Positions 1 through 5,973 of a stretch of DNA of 5,973 nt are shown here, piece after piece. The stretch's first letter is position 1. Every line of letters begins with the position of its first letter. Source of the DNA: Candidatus Rokuibacteriota bacterium (GTDB taxonomy: Bacteria; Methylomirabilota; Methylomirabilia; Rokubacteriales; CSP1-6); contig JACOVB010000135.1 of the NCBI GenBank assembly GCA_016177555.1, positions 1 to 5,973 on the forward strand, in the 5' to 3' direction. The notes beneath the pieces are model-generated. The model searched no databases and was not told the DNA's origin. It saw only the letters and a program-made list of their open reading frames with translations. The position numbers and the translations under genes are program-made.

Positions 1-848
1 ACCCCACCCTCACCGTAGCGCAGCTGGCGAAGCGGGTAGGGCTCGGCGGCGAGCTCGCCGGCAACCGCGCGCACCGTGAGGGTGCGCGCGACCTCGTCCG
101 CATCCCAGAAGGCCACGAGAGGGGCGCGCATCAGCTCCGCGGCGGCGCGCGCGATCTCGCCGAGGATCTCATCGGCGTCCAGCGACGAGACGAGCAACTC
201 GTTGAGCCGGGTCAACGCGCGCAGGCGCTCCAGCCGCTCGCCGAGCCGCCCGCCGAGCTCGGCCGTGTGGATGGCCAGCGCCGCCAAATCGGCGAAGGCC
301 GCCAGGACCCGGAGGCCCCTCTCGGGGAGCGCGCGGCCGGAGGCATCGCCGAGGAAGAGGGTGCCCAGCACCTCCCCCTGCACCATGAGGGGGGCCGCGG
401 TTCCGGAGCGGTAGCCTTCCCGCTGGATGCGATCGACCGCCCATCCGGGGAGCCGCAGATCGGGGTCGGCCAGCTGGTCCGGGCACCAGACCACCCGACG
501 CTGGGCCACCGCTCGACCCGAGACACCGGTGCCCGCGGGAAGCGTCTGGCCGATCCACGGCAGCAGCCTCTTGCCCTTCGGGGCGGCCTCGGCGACGCAG
601 ACCAGGGCCCCGGAGGCCGGTTCGAGCCGGTACACGGCCGACCGCGCGGCGCCGAGGATCTCGACCGCCGCATGGGCCACGCGGTCGGTCACCTGGGCCA
701 CGTCGAGCGTGGCGGCCAGCTCGGCGCCCACGCGGGCCAGCGCCTCGAGCGGGCCTGCCGGCGCGGGGGCCGGCACGGGTTTGCGGGTTGCGGCGGCGGG
801 AGAGGCGGCACGCCGGCGCGGGGGCGACTTGCGAGGACGCGGCGTCAT
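1..848 (-). CDS. GAF-domain sensor/signalling protein, N-terminal part (runs off left edge)
   Basis: Reading the minus strand from ATG at 848 gives 282 uninterrupted codons to the window edge, so the C-terminus and any output domain are missing. Residues 1-32 are a basic, Pro/Ala/Arg-rich, probably disordered tail with no signal peptide or membrane segment, so the protein is likely cytoplasmic. Residues about 33-197 look like a complete GAF domain: a helix (LEALARVGAELAATLDV), a strand region (SAVYRLEPASGALVCVA), a GTGVSGRAV turn at 106-114, and the closing APLMVQGEVLGTLFLGD strands at 152-168. A helical linker (about 196-222) leads to the start of a second GAF-like unit (LNELLVSSLDADEIL onward), cut by the edge. 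Such tandem GAF proteins usually sense small ligands or redox state and feed a histidine kinase, GGDEF or phosphatase domain; which one applies here cannot be seen. No well-placed Shine-Dalgarno precedes ATG 848, and in-frame TTG at 890 or GTG at 905 are alternative starts. Two other minus-strand frames are also open but lack GAF signatures. Confidence 0.85.
   Translation of the reverse strand, partial: MTPRPRKSPPRRRAASPAAATRKPVPAPAPAGPLEALARVGAELAATLDVAQVTDRVAHAAVEILGAARSAVYRLEPASGALVCVAEAAPKGKRLLPWIGQTLPAGTGVSGRAVAQRRVVWCPDQLADPDLRLPGWAVDRIQREGYRSGTAAPLMVQGEVLGTLFLGDASGRALPERGLRVLAAFADLAALAIHTAELGGRLGERLERLRALTRLNELLVSSLDADEILGEIARAAAELMRAPLVAFWDADEVARTLTVRAVAGELAAEPYPLRQLRYGEGG
66..90. repeat. 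Perfect 10-bp GC-rich inverted repeat inside the GAF gene
   Basis: Bases 66-75 (CGCGCGCACC) are exactly complementary to 81-90 (GGTGCGCGCG), leaving a 5-nt loop, GTGAG. The repeat lies in the second GAF-like unit, where the minus strand encodes roughly residues 254-261 (ARTLTVRA). No T-run follows on either strand, so it is not an intrinsic terminator. It may be a chance product of GC-rich codon use. Confidence 0.6.
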
Positions 849-860
849 TGCCGTTACGGT

Positions 861-890
861 AGTACATCCTGCTCCCTGAGGCGGTGTCAA
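861..890 (-). promoter_or_regulatory. Candidate sigma70-like promoter for the GAF gene
   Basis: On the minus strand a perfect TTGACA -35 hexamer lies at 890-885. After an 18-bp spacer comes TGTACT at 866-861, which matches the TATAAT consensus at four of six positions. Initiation would fall near 854, only a few bases before ATG 848, giving an almost leaderless mRNA. The site lies in the 100-bp divergent gap shared with the lyase gene, for which I could not find a convincing forward promoter. The -35 is good, the -10 is weak, and there is no experimental support. Confidence 0.35.
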
Positions 891-948
891 CTTCTCGCTA
901 CCCACGGGCCGCCCGGGCGAGGTACCCTCGGGGGCCGGGAGGATCCGC

Positions 949-2112
949 ATGTCCTACGACTTCGATCGGGTGATCGACCGGCGCCACACGGAGAGCAACA
1001 AGTGGCGCAAGTACGACGGCGATGTGCTGCCCATGTGGGTGGCGGACATGGACTTCCCGGCACCCGAGCCGGTGATCCGGGCGCTGGCCGAGCGCGTGGA
1101 GCACGGCGTGTTCGGCTATGTCCTCGAGCAGCCGGAGTTTCATGAGGTCGTCGTGGACCGCCTCCAGAAGCGCTACGGCTGGGGCGTGGCCCCGGAGGCC
1201 ATCGTCCTCTTGCCCGGCGTCATCCCCGGCTTCAACCTCGCGTGCCGGGCCTGTGCCTCCCCGGGCGACGGCGTCCTCGTGCACGTGCCCGCCTACCCCC
1301 CGATCCTCCGCTGTCCCGGGAATATCGGCCTCGGCCGCGACGAGGCTCCGCTCGCGCGCCGGCCCGACGGCCGCTACTCCGTGGACTGGGAGGCCTTCGA
1401 GGGCGCGATCACGGACCGGACGCGCGTCTTCCTCCTCTGCAACCCGCAGAACCCTACCGGCCGCATGTTCACGCGGGACGAGCTCGCGCGCATGGCCGAG
1501 ATCTGTCTCCGCCGGAATCTGGTGATCTGCGCGGACGAGATCCACTGCGACCTGGCCTTCGACGGCCGGCGGCACGTCCCCATCGCCTCCCTGGCTCCAG
1601 AGGTCGAGGCCCGCACCATCACGCTCATGGCGCCCAGCAAGACCTACAACCTGGCCGGGCTCAAGTGCTCGATCGCCGTGATCCCCGACGCGGCCCTCCG
1701 GGAGAGGTTTGTCGCCGCGCGCGTGGACCTGGTCCAGACGGTGAACGTGCTCGGCTACACGGCGGCGCTCGCCGCCTACCGGGACGGCGGCCCCTGGCTC
1801 GAGGCGCTGCTGCGCTATCTCCAGGCCAACCGCGACTTCACCGTCCAGTACGTCAAGACGCAACTGCCCGGCTGCTCCGTGGTGGCGCCCGAGGCGACGT
1901 ATCTGGCCTGGATCGACTGCCGCGAGGCCGGCCTCCCGGGCGCGGACCCGTACACCTTCTTCCTCGCGGAGGCCCGCGTCGGTCTCAACGACGGGAAGAC
2001 GTTCGGGACCGGAGGCGACGGGTTCGTCAGGCTCAACTTCGCCTGCCCGCGCTCGACCCTGACGGAAGGGCTCGAGCGCATGCGCCGGGCGCTCGAGAAG
2101 GCGCGCGGTTAG
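949..2112 (+). CDS. PatB/MalY-family PLP-dependent C-S lyase or aminotransferase
   Basis: This 387-residue fold-type I PLP enzyme has the usual length for the MalY/PatB group (cystathionine beta-lyase/C-S lyase), which cleaves cystathionine or related thioethers to a thiol, pyruvate and ammonia. The family signature LPMWVADMDFPAP is at residues 27-39, with GVFGY (Tyr57), NPQNPTG at 165-171, ADEIHCDL at 195-202 (Asp196 expected at the pyridine nitrogen), APSKTYNLAGLK at 228-239 (Lys231 the likely Schiff-base lysine) and FVRLNFACPR at 359-368 (Arg361 expected to bind substrate carboxylate). All key residues are present, so it should be active. There is no signal peptide, so it is cytoplasmic. 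The start is supported by GGGAGGA at 937-943, five bases before ATG. The PPOX gene follows after 31 bp, probably in the same operon. True substrate is uncertain: methionine/cysteine metabolism is the default, but many homologues are annotated only as aminotransferases. Confidence 0.93.
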   Translation: MSYDFDRVIDRRHTESNKWRKYDGDVLPMWVADMDFPAPEPVIRALAERVEHGVFGYVLEQPEFHEVVVDRLQKRYGWGVAPEAIVLLPGVIPGFNLACRACASPGDGVLVHVPAYPPILRCPGNIGLGRDEAPLARRPDGRYSVDWEAFEGAITDRTRVFLLCNPQNPTGRMFTRDELARMAEICLRRNLVICADEIHCDLAFDGRRHVPIASLAPEVEARTITLMAPSKTYNLAGLKCSIAVIPDAALRERFVAARVDLVQTVNVLGYTAALAAYRDGGPWLEALLRYLQANRDFTVQYVKTQLPGCSVVAPEATYLAWIDCREAGLPGADPYTFFLAEARVGLNDGKTFGTGGDGFVRLNFACPRSTLTEGLERMRRALEKARG

Positions 2113-2126
2113 GCCGTTGCCGCGCC

Positions 2127-2135
2127 GGGAGGGAA
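2127..2135 (+). promoter_or_regulatory. Ribosome binding site fixing the PPOX start
   Basis: GGGAGGGAA sits eight bases before ATG 2144. The frame also opens earlier at TTG 2117, but that codon lies upstream of this strong Shine-Dalgarno, and the extra nine residues show no family similarity. ATG 2144 is therefore the start. Confidence 0.75.
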
Positions 2136-2143
2136 CTGCGATC

Positions 2144-2563
2144 ATGCCCACCACGCTCTCGGAGGAGATCAAGGCGCTGATGCGCGGCGCCAACTTCGCT
2201 CATCTCGCCACGCTCATGCCGGACGGCTCGCCCCAGGTGGCGCCCGTGTGGGTGGACCTCGAGGGGGAGCGGATCCTGGTGGGCACGGGCGAGGGCTCGC
2301 TCAAGGCGCGCAACACGGGGCGCGACAGCCGGGTCGGGCTGTCCATCGTGGGACAGCGCAACCCCTACCTCGAGGCGCAGATCCGGGGCCGCGTCGTGGA
2401 GCGGCGGCCCGATCCCGATCTCGCGATCATCGATCGGATCTCGCGCAAGTACACCGGCAAGCCGTTTCCGTGGCGGACCAACCCCTCCCAGCGTGTGGTG
2501 CTCGTCATCGAGCCCACGCGCGCGCGCTATACCGCGCTCCCCTTCACCCACACCCCGGCCTGA
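2144..2563 (+). CDS. PPOX-fold flavin/F420-dependent oxidoreductase
   Basis: This 139-residue protein has the size and layout of the small split-barrel pyridoxamine-5'-phosphate-oxidase-like (PPOX) proteins, closest by eye to the family labelled PPOX class F420-dependent (Rv1155-like). Signatures in order are a leading helix (LSEEIKALMRG), LATLMPDGSPQVAPVWVD at 21-38, ILVGTGEGSLKARN at 44-57 with the basic residues (Lys54, Arg56) usual at the cofactor phosphate, RVGLSIV at 63-69, YLEAQIRGRVVER at 75-87, and a final strand VVLVIEPTRARYT at 118-130. Members bind FMN or F420 as dimers and carry out redox chemistry on small molecules; substrate and cofactor cannot be decided here. It is soluble, with no signal peptide. 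It starts 31 bp after the lyase stop with no promoter evident between them, which suggests co-transcription. A PLP-metabolism link with its PLP-dependent neighbour is tempting, but the protein is shorter than classical PdxH (over 200 residues), so that role is unlikely. Confidence 0.88.
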   Translation: MPTTLSEEIKALMRGANFAHLATLMPDGSPQVAPVWVDLEGERILVGTGEGSLKARNTGRDSRVGLSIVGQRNPYLEAQIRGRVVERRPDPDLAIIDRISRKYTGKPFPWRTNPSQRVVLVIEPTRARYTALPFTHTPA

Positions 2564-2750
2564 GGCGCAAGGCGGCTCGGCGCGCGTCCGCCGCGGCGGC
2601 TCGTGAGGTGTCGCTGACGGACCCGAGCGGGCCGCGAGCCGGGGAGCGCCTTCATCTGCCGCTCTGGGGTGTCGCCGGGGGCGGGCCGGCCGGGCGGTCG
2701 GCCGAGCGCGAGCCCGGTGCCGGCATAGGGGCTTGATGTTGCCTATTCTC

Positions 2751-2779
2751 TTGCAGCGCCCCATCTCCCATAGTAGAGT
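2751..2779 (+). promoter_or_regulatory. Candidate promoter for the barrel-protein gene
   Basis: TTGCAG at 2751-2756 and TAGAGT at 2774-2779 are separated by 17 bp. The -10 matches consensus at four of six positions, the -35 only at TTG. The site lies in a local AT-richer patch in otherwise very GC-rich sequence and would give a leader of about 60 nt before ATG 2848. A TTGATG at 2733 has no suitable -10 partner. Confidence 0.35.
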
Positions 2780-2835
2780 CAGGCGCAATTCGTGACCGGC
2801 AGCCGGGCACGTTGCCGGGAGAAATCGAGCCTGGC

Positions 2836-2843
2836 GAGGGGGA
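2836..2843 (+). promoter_or_regulatory. Ribosome binding site fixing the barrel-protein start
   Basis: GAGGGGGA lies four bases before ATG 2848. An in-frame TTG at 2812 would add 12 residues ahead of the signal peptide's basic start and lies upstream of this site, so ATG 2848 is preferred. Confidence 0.7.
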
Positions 2844-2847
2844 AACA

Positions 2848-4245
2848 ATGAGATCGACGCGCCGCTCTGCAGTGCGCGCGGCCCTGATGCTCCTCTGCGT
2901 CTCCGTTCTGCCGCTGGGCCCGGCCGCCGCCGGGGAGCTGGTCCTCGCGCCAGGTCTCACGCCTCCCCAGCGATCCATGGCTGCCGCCATCGACGTCGTC
3001 TGCCCCAAGCTGCTGGCCGCGGGCTTCGCCACCCAGGACTCGGCCACCGGTGACCTGACGAGGCGCTGCCGCGAGATGCGCCAGACGGCCAACGCGCTCC
3101 AGGGCGTGGGGCCGACCGCGTTCTCGCTCGGCCTCACCAACGACCAGCTCGCGAACGCTCTTGGGCTCCTCACGCCTGAGCAAGCGGCCGCGCAGGGACG
3201 GCCGGCGTTCAACGTCGAGGCCAACCCCTCCCGCGCCATCGCCGGGCGCCTGAGCGCGTTGCGCCAGGGTGCACGGGGCATCACCGCTGGCGACCTGCGG
3301 CTCGACATAGACGGCACGGCCGTCGCCAGCTCCCGGCCCCTCGGGCTCGACGGCAGAGGAGGCGGCGCCAGCGCCGATGCACCGGGCAGCGCCGGGGGGC
3401 TCGGGGCGTTCGTCAACGGATCGTTTGGCTTCGGCGACAAGGATGGGACCGCGCGCGAAAGCGGTTTCGACTTCGAGGCCGGCCTGGCGACGGCGGGCGT
3501 GGATTACCGGTTCACGGACAGCCTCGTGGCCGGACTGGCGGCGAGCTACTCCAGGACGACCACCGACTTCGAGGCGGGCCTCGGCGACTCCGACACTCAG
3601 CGCTACGGCCTCTCGCTGTACGCCACCAGCTATTGGGACGCCCTCTACGTCGATCTGCTGGCCGGCTTCGCCTGGAACACCTACGACATGACCCGACGGA
3701 TTTCCTACGGCGCTGGCGCCGCGGCGGTGGACCGGACGGCCCAGGCCAACACGGACGGCCCGCAGTACACCATGAACGTCGGGACGGGCTACGAGTTCCG
3801 CCCGGCAGGCTTCACCGTGACGCCGTTCCTCCGGCTGGAGTTCGTCGGCCTCCACATCGGCGGTTACACGGAGAGCGGAGCGTCCGGATTCAACCTCACG
3901 GTCAAGAGCCAGGACGCCTTCTCGCTCCAGCAGGCGCTCGGGGGGCAGATCGCGCGGCCCCTCAGCACCCCCATCGCCGTGCTCGTGCCGTCCGTGCGCG
4001 TGGAATGGCGCCACGAGTTCCTGGACAGCAAGCGGCGGATCACCGCCAAGTTCGCCGACGATCCCTTCGACACGTTCTTCTCGGTCCCCACGGACGACCC
4101 GGATCGGGACTTCTTCGCCCTCGCGGCCGGCCTCTCCGCCCAGCTCGGGCACGGGATCGCGGCCTTCTTCAACTACGATACCGTGCTCGGCCTCCGGGGC
4201 GTGACCTCCCACAGTTTCACCGGCGGGGTCCGCCTCGAGTTCTGA
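2848..4245 (+). CDS. Exported autotransporter-type outer-membrane beta-barrel protein
   Basis: This 465-residue protein opens with a classic Sec signal peptide: a basic start (MRSTRRSAVR), a hydrophobic core (AALMLLCVSVLPLG) and a probable cleavage after AAA at 26-28. Residues about 29-160 form a helical, Ala/Leu-rich periplasmic or surface region with cysteines at 52 (VCPKL) and 74 (RRCREM), probably a disulfide pair, followed by FSLGLTNDQLANAL. A Gly/Ala/Ser-rich linker spans about 165-188. From about 186 to the end (roughly 280 residues, the normal size of an autotransporter translocator) alternating strands such as GVDYRFTDSLVAGLAASYS and YGLSLYATSYWDALYVDLLAG appear, finishing with SFTGGVRLEF. 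The terminal Phe is the expected BAM-recognition residue. There is no long passenger domain, so an adhesin or secreted enzyme is not evident; a structural or pore role is possible. Similar N-terminal-plus-barrel proteins are, from memory, widespread as uncharacterised 'autotransporter domain' proteins. It has no evident functional link to its neighbours. Confidence 0.85.
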   Translation: MRSTRRSAVRAALMLLCVSVLPLGPAAAGELVLAPGLTPPQRSMAAAIDVVCPKLLAAGFATQDSATGDLTRRCREMRQTANALQGVGPTAFSLGLTNDQLANALGLLTPEQAAAQGRPAFNVEANPSRAIAGRLSALRQGARGITAGDLRLDIDGTAVASSRPLGLDGRGGGASADAPGSAGGLGAFVNGSFGFGDKDGTARESGFDFEAGLATAGVDYRFTDSLVAGLAASYSRTTTDFEAGLGDSDTQRYGLSLYATSYWDALYVDLLAGFAWNTYDMTRRISYGAGAAAVDRTAQANTDGPQYTMNVGTGYEFRPAGFTVTPFLRLEFVGLHIGGYTESGASGFNLTVKSQDAFSLQQALGGQIARPLSTPIAVLVPSVRVEWRHEFLDSKRRITAKFADDPFDTFFSVPTDDPDRDFFALAAGLSAQLGHGIAAFFNYDTVLGLRGVTSHSFTGGVRLEF

Positions 4246-4495
4246 TCAGTCTCCCGACCCTGCCCCCTACCTGCCCGGGCGCGTCCTCCACGTCTCCCTG
4301 GACGGCGACGGGCGGCGGTGGGATGCGGGCCTCGCGTTCCCGCCAGGCTGTTGCCTCCCGAGACAGGCCCGCCCCGGCCAGCAACTACGCGCCAGGGAAG
4401 GCCATCTGGACGCCTCGGGAAGAGGAATCAACCTGGCACACCAGCGCGCTGGGCTTAGCCCATTCAAGAAAATGGCTTGGTAGATCTTTCCTCGC
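4246..4495. other. Intergenic spacer, no gene seen
   Basis: This is the upstream part of the 369-bp gap before groES. Open frames here are short and show no protein-like composition or ribosome site. A weak imperfect hairpin (AGCC-C-ATT at 4457-4464 against AATGGCT at 4471-4477, one bulged base) lies near the end, but only a broken T-rich stretch (GATCTTTCC) follows, so I do not call a terminator. Composition changes near 4460, and bases 4461-4550 are only about 47% G+C, marking the groESL control region. Confidence 0.5.
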
Positions 4496-4524
4496 TTGAC
4501 TTCCGGCTCATCGGCAACTACTGT
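4496..4524 (+). promoter_or_regulatory. Sigma70-like groESL promoter
   Basis: TTGACT (4496-4501, five of six consensus bases) and TACTGT (4519-4524, the TA...T core) are spaced by exactly 17 bp. The -10 touches the first base of CIRCE, and the predicted start near 4531 falls inside the operator. This is the usual geometry for HrcA repression under the housekeeping sigma factor. No sigma32-type promoter was recognised. Confidence 0.7.
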
Positions 4525-4550
4525 TAGCACTCGAAGTGGTTGAGTGCTAA
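4524..4550 (+). promoter_or_regulatory. CIRCE operator (HrcA binding site)
   Basis: TTAGCACTC (4524-4532), a 9-bp spacer and GAGTGCTAA (4542-4550) form a perfect 9-9-9 inverted repeat identical to the CIRCE consensus. It overlaps the predicted transcription start and lies 64 bp before the groES ATG. By established knowledge, HrcA, kept active by GroE, represses here and is released on heat or protein-folding stress. hrcA itself is not in the window. Confidence 0.97.
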
Positions 4551-4599
4551 GGCCCCGTAAACCGCGGGATCAGCCACCAGGGCCAACATCTGACAATCG

Positions 4600-4604
4600 G
4601 GAGG
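4600..4604 (+). promoter_or_regulatory. groES ribosome binding site
   Basis: GGAGG ends ten bases before ATG 4615 and only four before an in-frame TTG at 4609. The conserved family N-terminus MKIRPLHDR begins at the ATG, so 4615 is chosen despite the slightly long spacing; TTG would add only Met-Thr. Confidence 0.65.
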
Positions 4605-4614
4605 CGGATTGACC

Positions 4615-4902
4615 ATGAAGATTCGTCCGTTGCACGACCGGATCCTCGTCAAGCGCGAGGAAGAGAAGGACGCCAAGAAGGGCCGCATCATCATTCCCGA
4701 CACGGCGAAGGAGAAGCCCCAGGAGGGCAAGGTCATCGCGGTGGGCAACGGGAGGGTGAACGAGGACGGCAAGAAGATCCCCCTGGACGTGAGGGCCCAC
4801 GATCGCATCCTCTTCGGCAAGTACTCGGGCTCCGAGGTGAAGGTCGAGGACGAGGAGTACCTGATCATGAAGGAAGAGGACGTGCTGGCCATCATCGAGT
4901 AG
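4615..4902 (+). CDS. groES: Co-chaperonin GroES (Hsp10)
   Basis: At 95 residues this is full family length. It forms the heptameric lid that caps the GroEL ring so that substrate proteins fold inside the cytoplasmic cage. Visible family features are [13 protein letters not shown] at the N-terminus, the mobile loop at about 15-34 with the hydrophobic GroEL-contact tripeptide Ile25-Ile26-Ile27 followed by PDTAKEKP, the [11 protein letters not shown] strand-turn at 37-47, the [13 protein letters not shown] segment at 63-75 and the [16 protein letters not shown]-terminus. The mobile loop reads KKGRIII where many homologues have a Gly-Gly pair before the tripeptide, so residue 24 is Arg. It is the first gene of the operon, under CIRCE/HrcA control, with groEL starting 80 bp downstream. 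Confidence 0.98.
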   Translation: MKIRPLHDRILVKREEEKDAKKGRIIIPDTAKEKPQEGKVIAVGNGRVNEDGKKIPLDVRAHDRILFGKYSGSEVKVEDEEYLIMKEEDVLAIIE

Positions 4903-4928
4903 CCGAGCCGAGCGCGCCCAGCCAACCC

Positions 4929-4949
4929 GACCGGACCTCACGTTCGGTC
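4929..4949 (+). other. Hairpin in the groES-groEL intercistronic region
   Basis: GACCGGA (4929-4935) can pair with TTCGGTC (4943-4949) as a 7-bp stem with one G-U pair and a 7-nt loop. It sits in the 80-nt gap and ends 18 nt before the groEL Shine-Dalgarno. No T-run follows, so it is not a terminator. Such structures can mark mRNA processing or stabilise the distal message, but that role here is inference. Confidence 0.4.
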
Positions 4950-4967
4950 AATTCCATCAAGTGATCG

Positions 4968-4973
4968 AGGAGG
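4968..4973 (+). promoter_or_regulatory. groEL ribosome binding site
   Basis: AGGAGG, within a longer purine run GAGGAGGAG at 4967-4975, lies nine bases before ATG 4983. It is a full consensus match and stronger than the groES site, in keeping with the need for more GroEL than GroES mass. Confidence 0.85.
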
Positions 4974-4982
4974 AGAACGAGC

Positions 4983-5973
<991 letters not shown>

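Larger units (their letters stand above)
2564..2847. other. Intergenic region between PPOX and barrel genes
   Basis: No plausible gene is seen. The left two-thirds is very GC-rich and contains a 6-bp CGGCCG/CGGCCG hairpin (2687-2692 with 2699-2704, loop GGCGGT). No T-run follows it, so it is a poor intrinsic terminator, although it could aid factor-dependent termination of the upstream pair. From about 2730 to 2790 the sequence becomes noticeably more AT-rich, and the likely promoter of the barrel gene lies there. Confidence 0.5.

Noticed and set aside
169..867. Alternative minus-strand frame starting at ATG 867 with AGG just ahead of it
   Set aside because: Its product is Arg/Gly/Pro-rich without domains, whereas the frame from ATG 848 shows clear GAF-domain sequence across the same bases and continues past 169.
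898..2193. Minus-strand open frame of 431 codons over the lyase gene
   Set aside because: The sense strand carries complete PatB/MalY motifs including the PLP lysine. The antisense product is low-complexity and shows no recognisable family.
2687..2704. CGGCCG hairpin as a terminator for the lyase-PPOX unit
   Set aside because: The stem is only 6 bp and is followed by GC-rich sequence with no T-run. Chance palindromes are common at this composition.
2779..4212. Minus-strand open frame of 477 codons antisense to the barrel gene, the same length as the plus-strand frame counted from its TTG
   Set aside because: It mirrors the plus-strand frame as expected from GC-rich third positions. It is rich in Arg/Gly/Val/His without domain signatures, while the plus strand has a signal peptide and barrel.
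4457..4477. Imperfect hairpin as a terminator for the barrel gene
   Set aside because: The 7-bp stem has a bulge, and no continuous T-run follows. It lies more than 200 bp after the stop codon.
4267..4530. Minus-strand 87-codon frame in the spacer before groES
   Set aside because: It begins inside the CIRCE/promoter region, has no ribosome site and no protein-like features.

Overview
This is a GC-rich stretch of bacterial chromosome (most genes look to be around two-thirds G+C). It holds five protein-coding genes and no visible RNA gene, mobile element or CRISPR array. The organism is very probably a diderm (Gram-negative-type) bacterium, because one gene encodes an exported protein with an outer-membrane autotransporter-type barrel. 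The groESL operon carries a perfect CIRCE operator, which implies HrcA repression. High GC, CIRCE-controlled groESL, a family-typical barrel protein and a PPOX/F420-type flavoprotein would fit an uncultured soil lineage such as Rokubacteria/Methylomirabilota or a deltaproteobacterium-like group. That placement is inference only.

Layout. Positions 1-848 (minus strand) hold the N-terminal part of a GAF-domain sensor protein that runs off the left edge. A 100-bp divergent intergenic region (849-948) separates it from a plus-strand pair: a PatB/MalY-type PLP-dependent C-S lyase or aminotransferase (949-2112), then, 31 bp later, a small PPOX-fold flavin/F420 oxidoreductase (2144-2563). The two are probably co-transcribed. 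After a 284-bp gap comes a 465-residue exported protein with a Cys-containing N-terminal region and a C-terminal beta-barrel (2848-4245). A 369-bp intergenic region follows. Its first part looks empty, and its last part is an AT-richer regulatory island with a sigma70-like promoter and CIRCE (4496-4550). Then come groES (4615-4902) and groEL (4983 to the right edge, truncated in the apical domain).

How the genes relate. groES and groEL form the classic chaperonin operon, in which HrcA bound to CIRCE would block the start of transcription until heat or misfolded protein titrates the GroE machine. The lyase and PPOX genes may share a transcript, but no common pathway can be read from sequence. 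The GAF protein and the barrel protein appear to be independent units.

I see no convincing undescribed multi-gene system. The points most worth a second look are the passenger-less barrel protein with its paired cysteines, a hairpin between groES and groEL, a possible near-leaderless start for the GAF gene, and a perfect 10-bp inverted repeat inside the GAF coding region.
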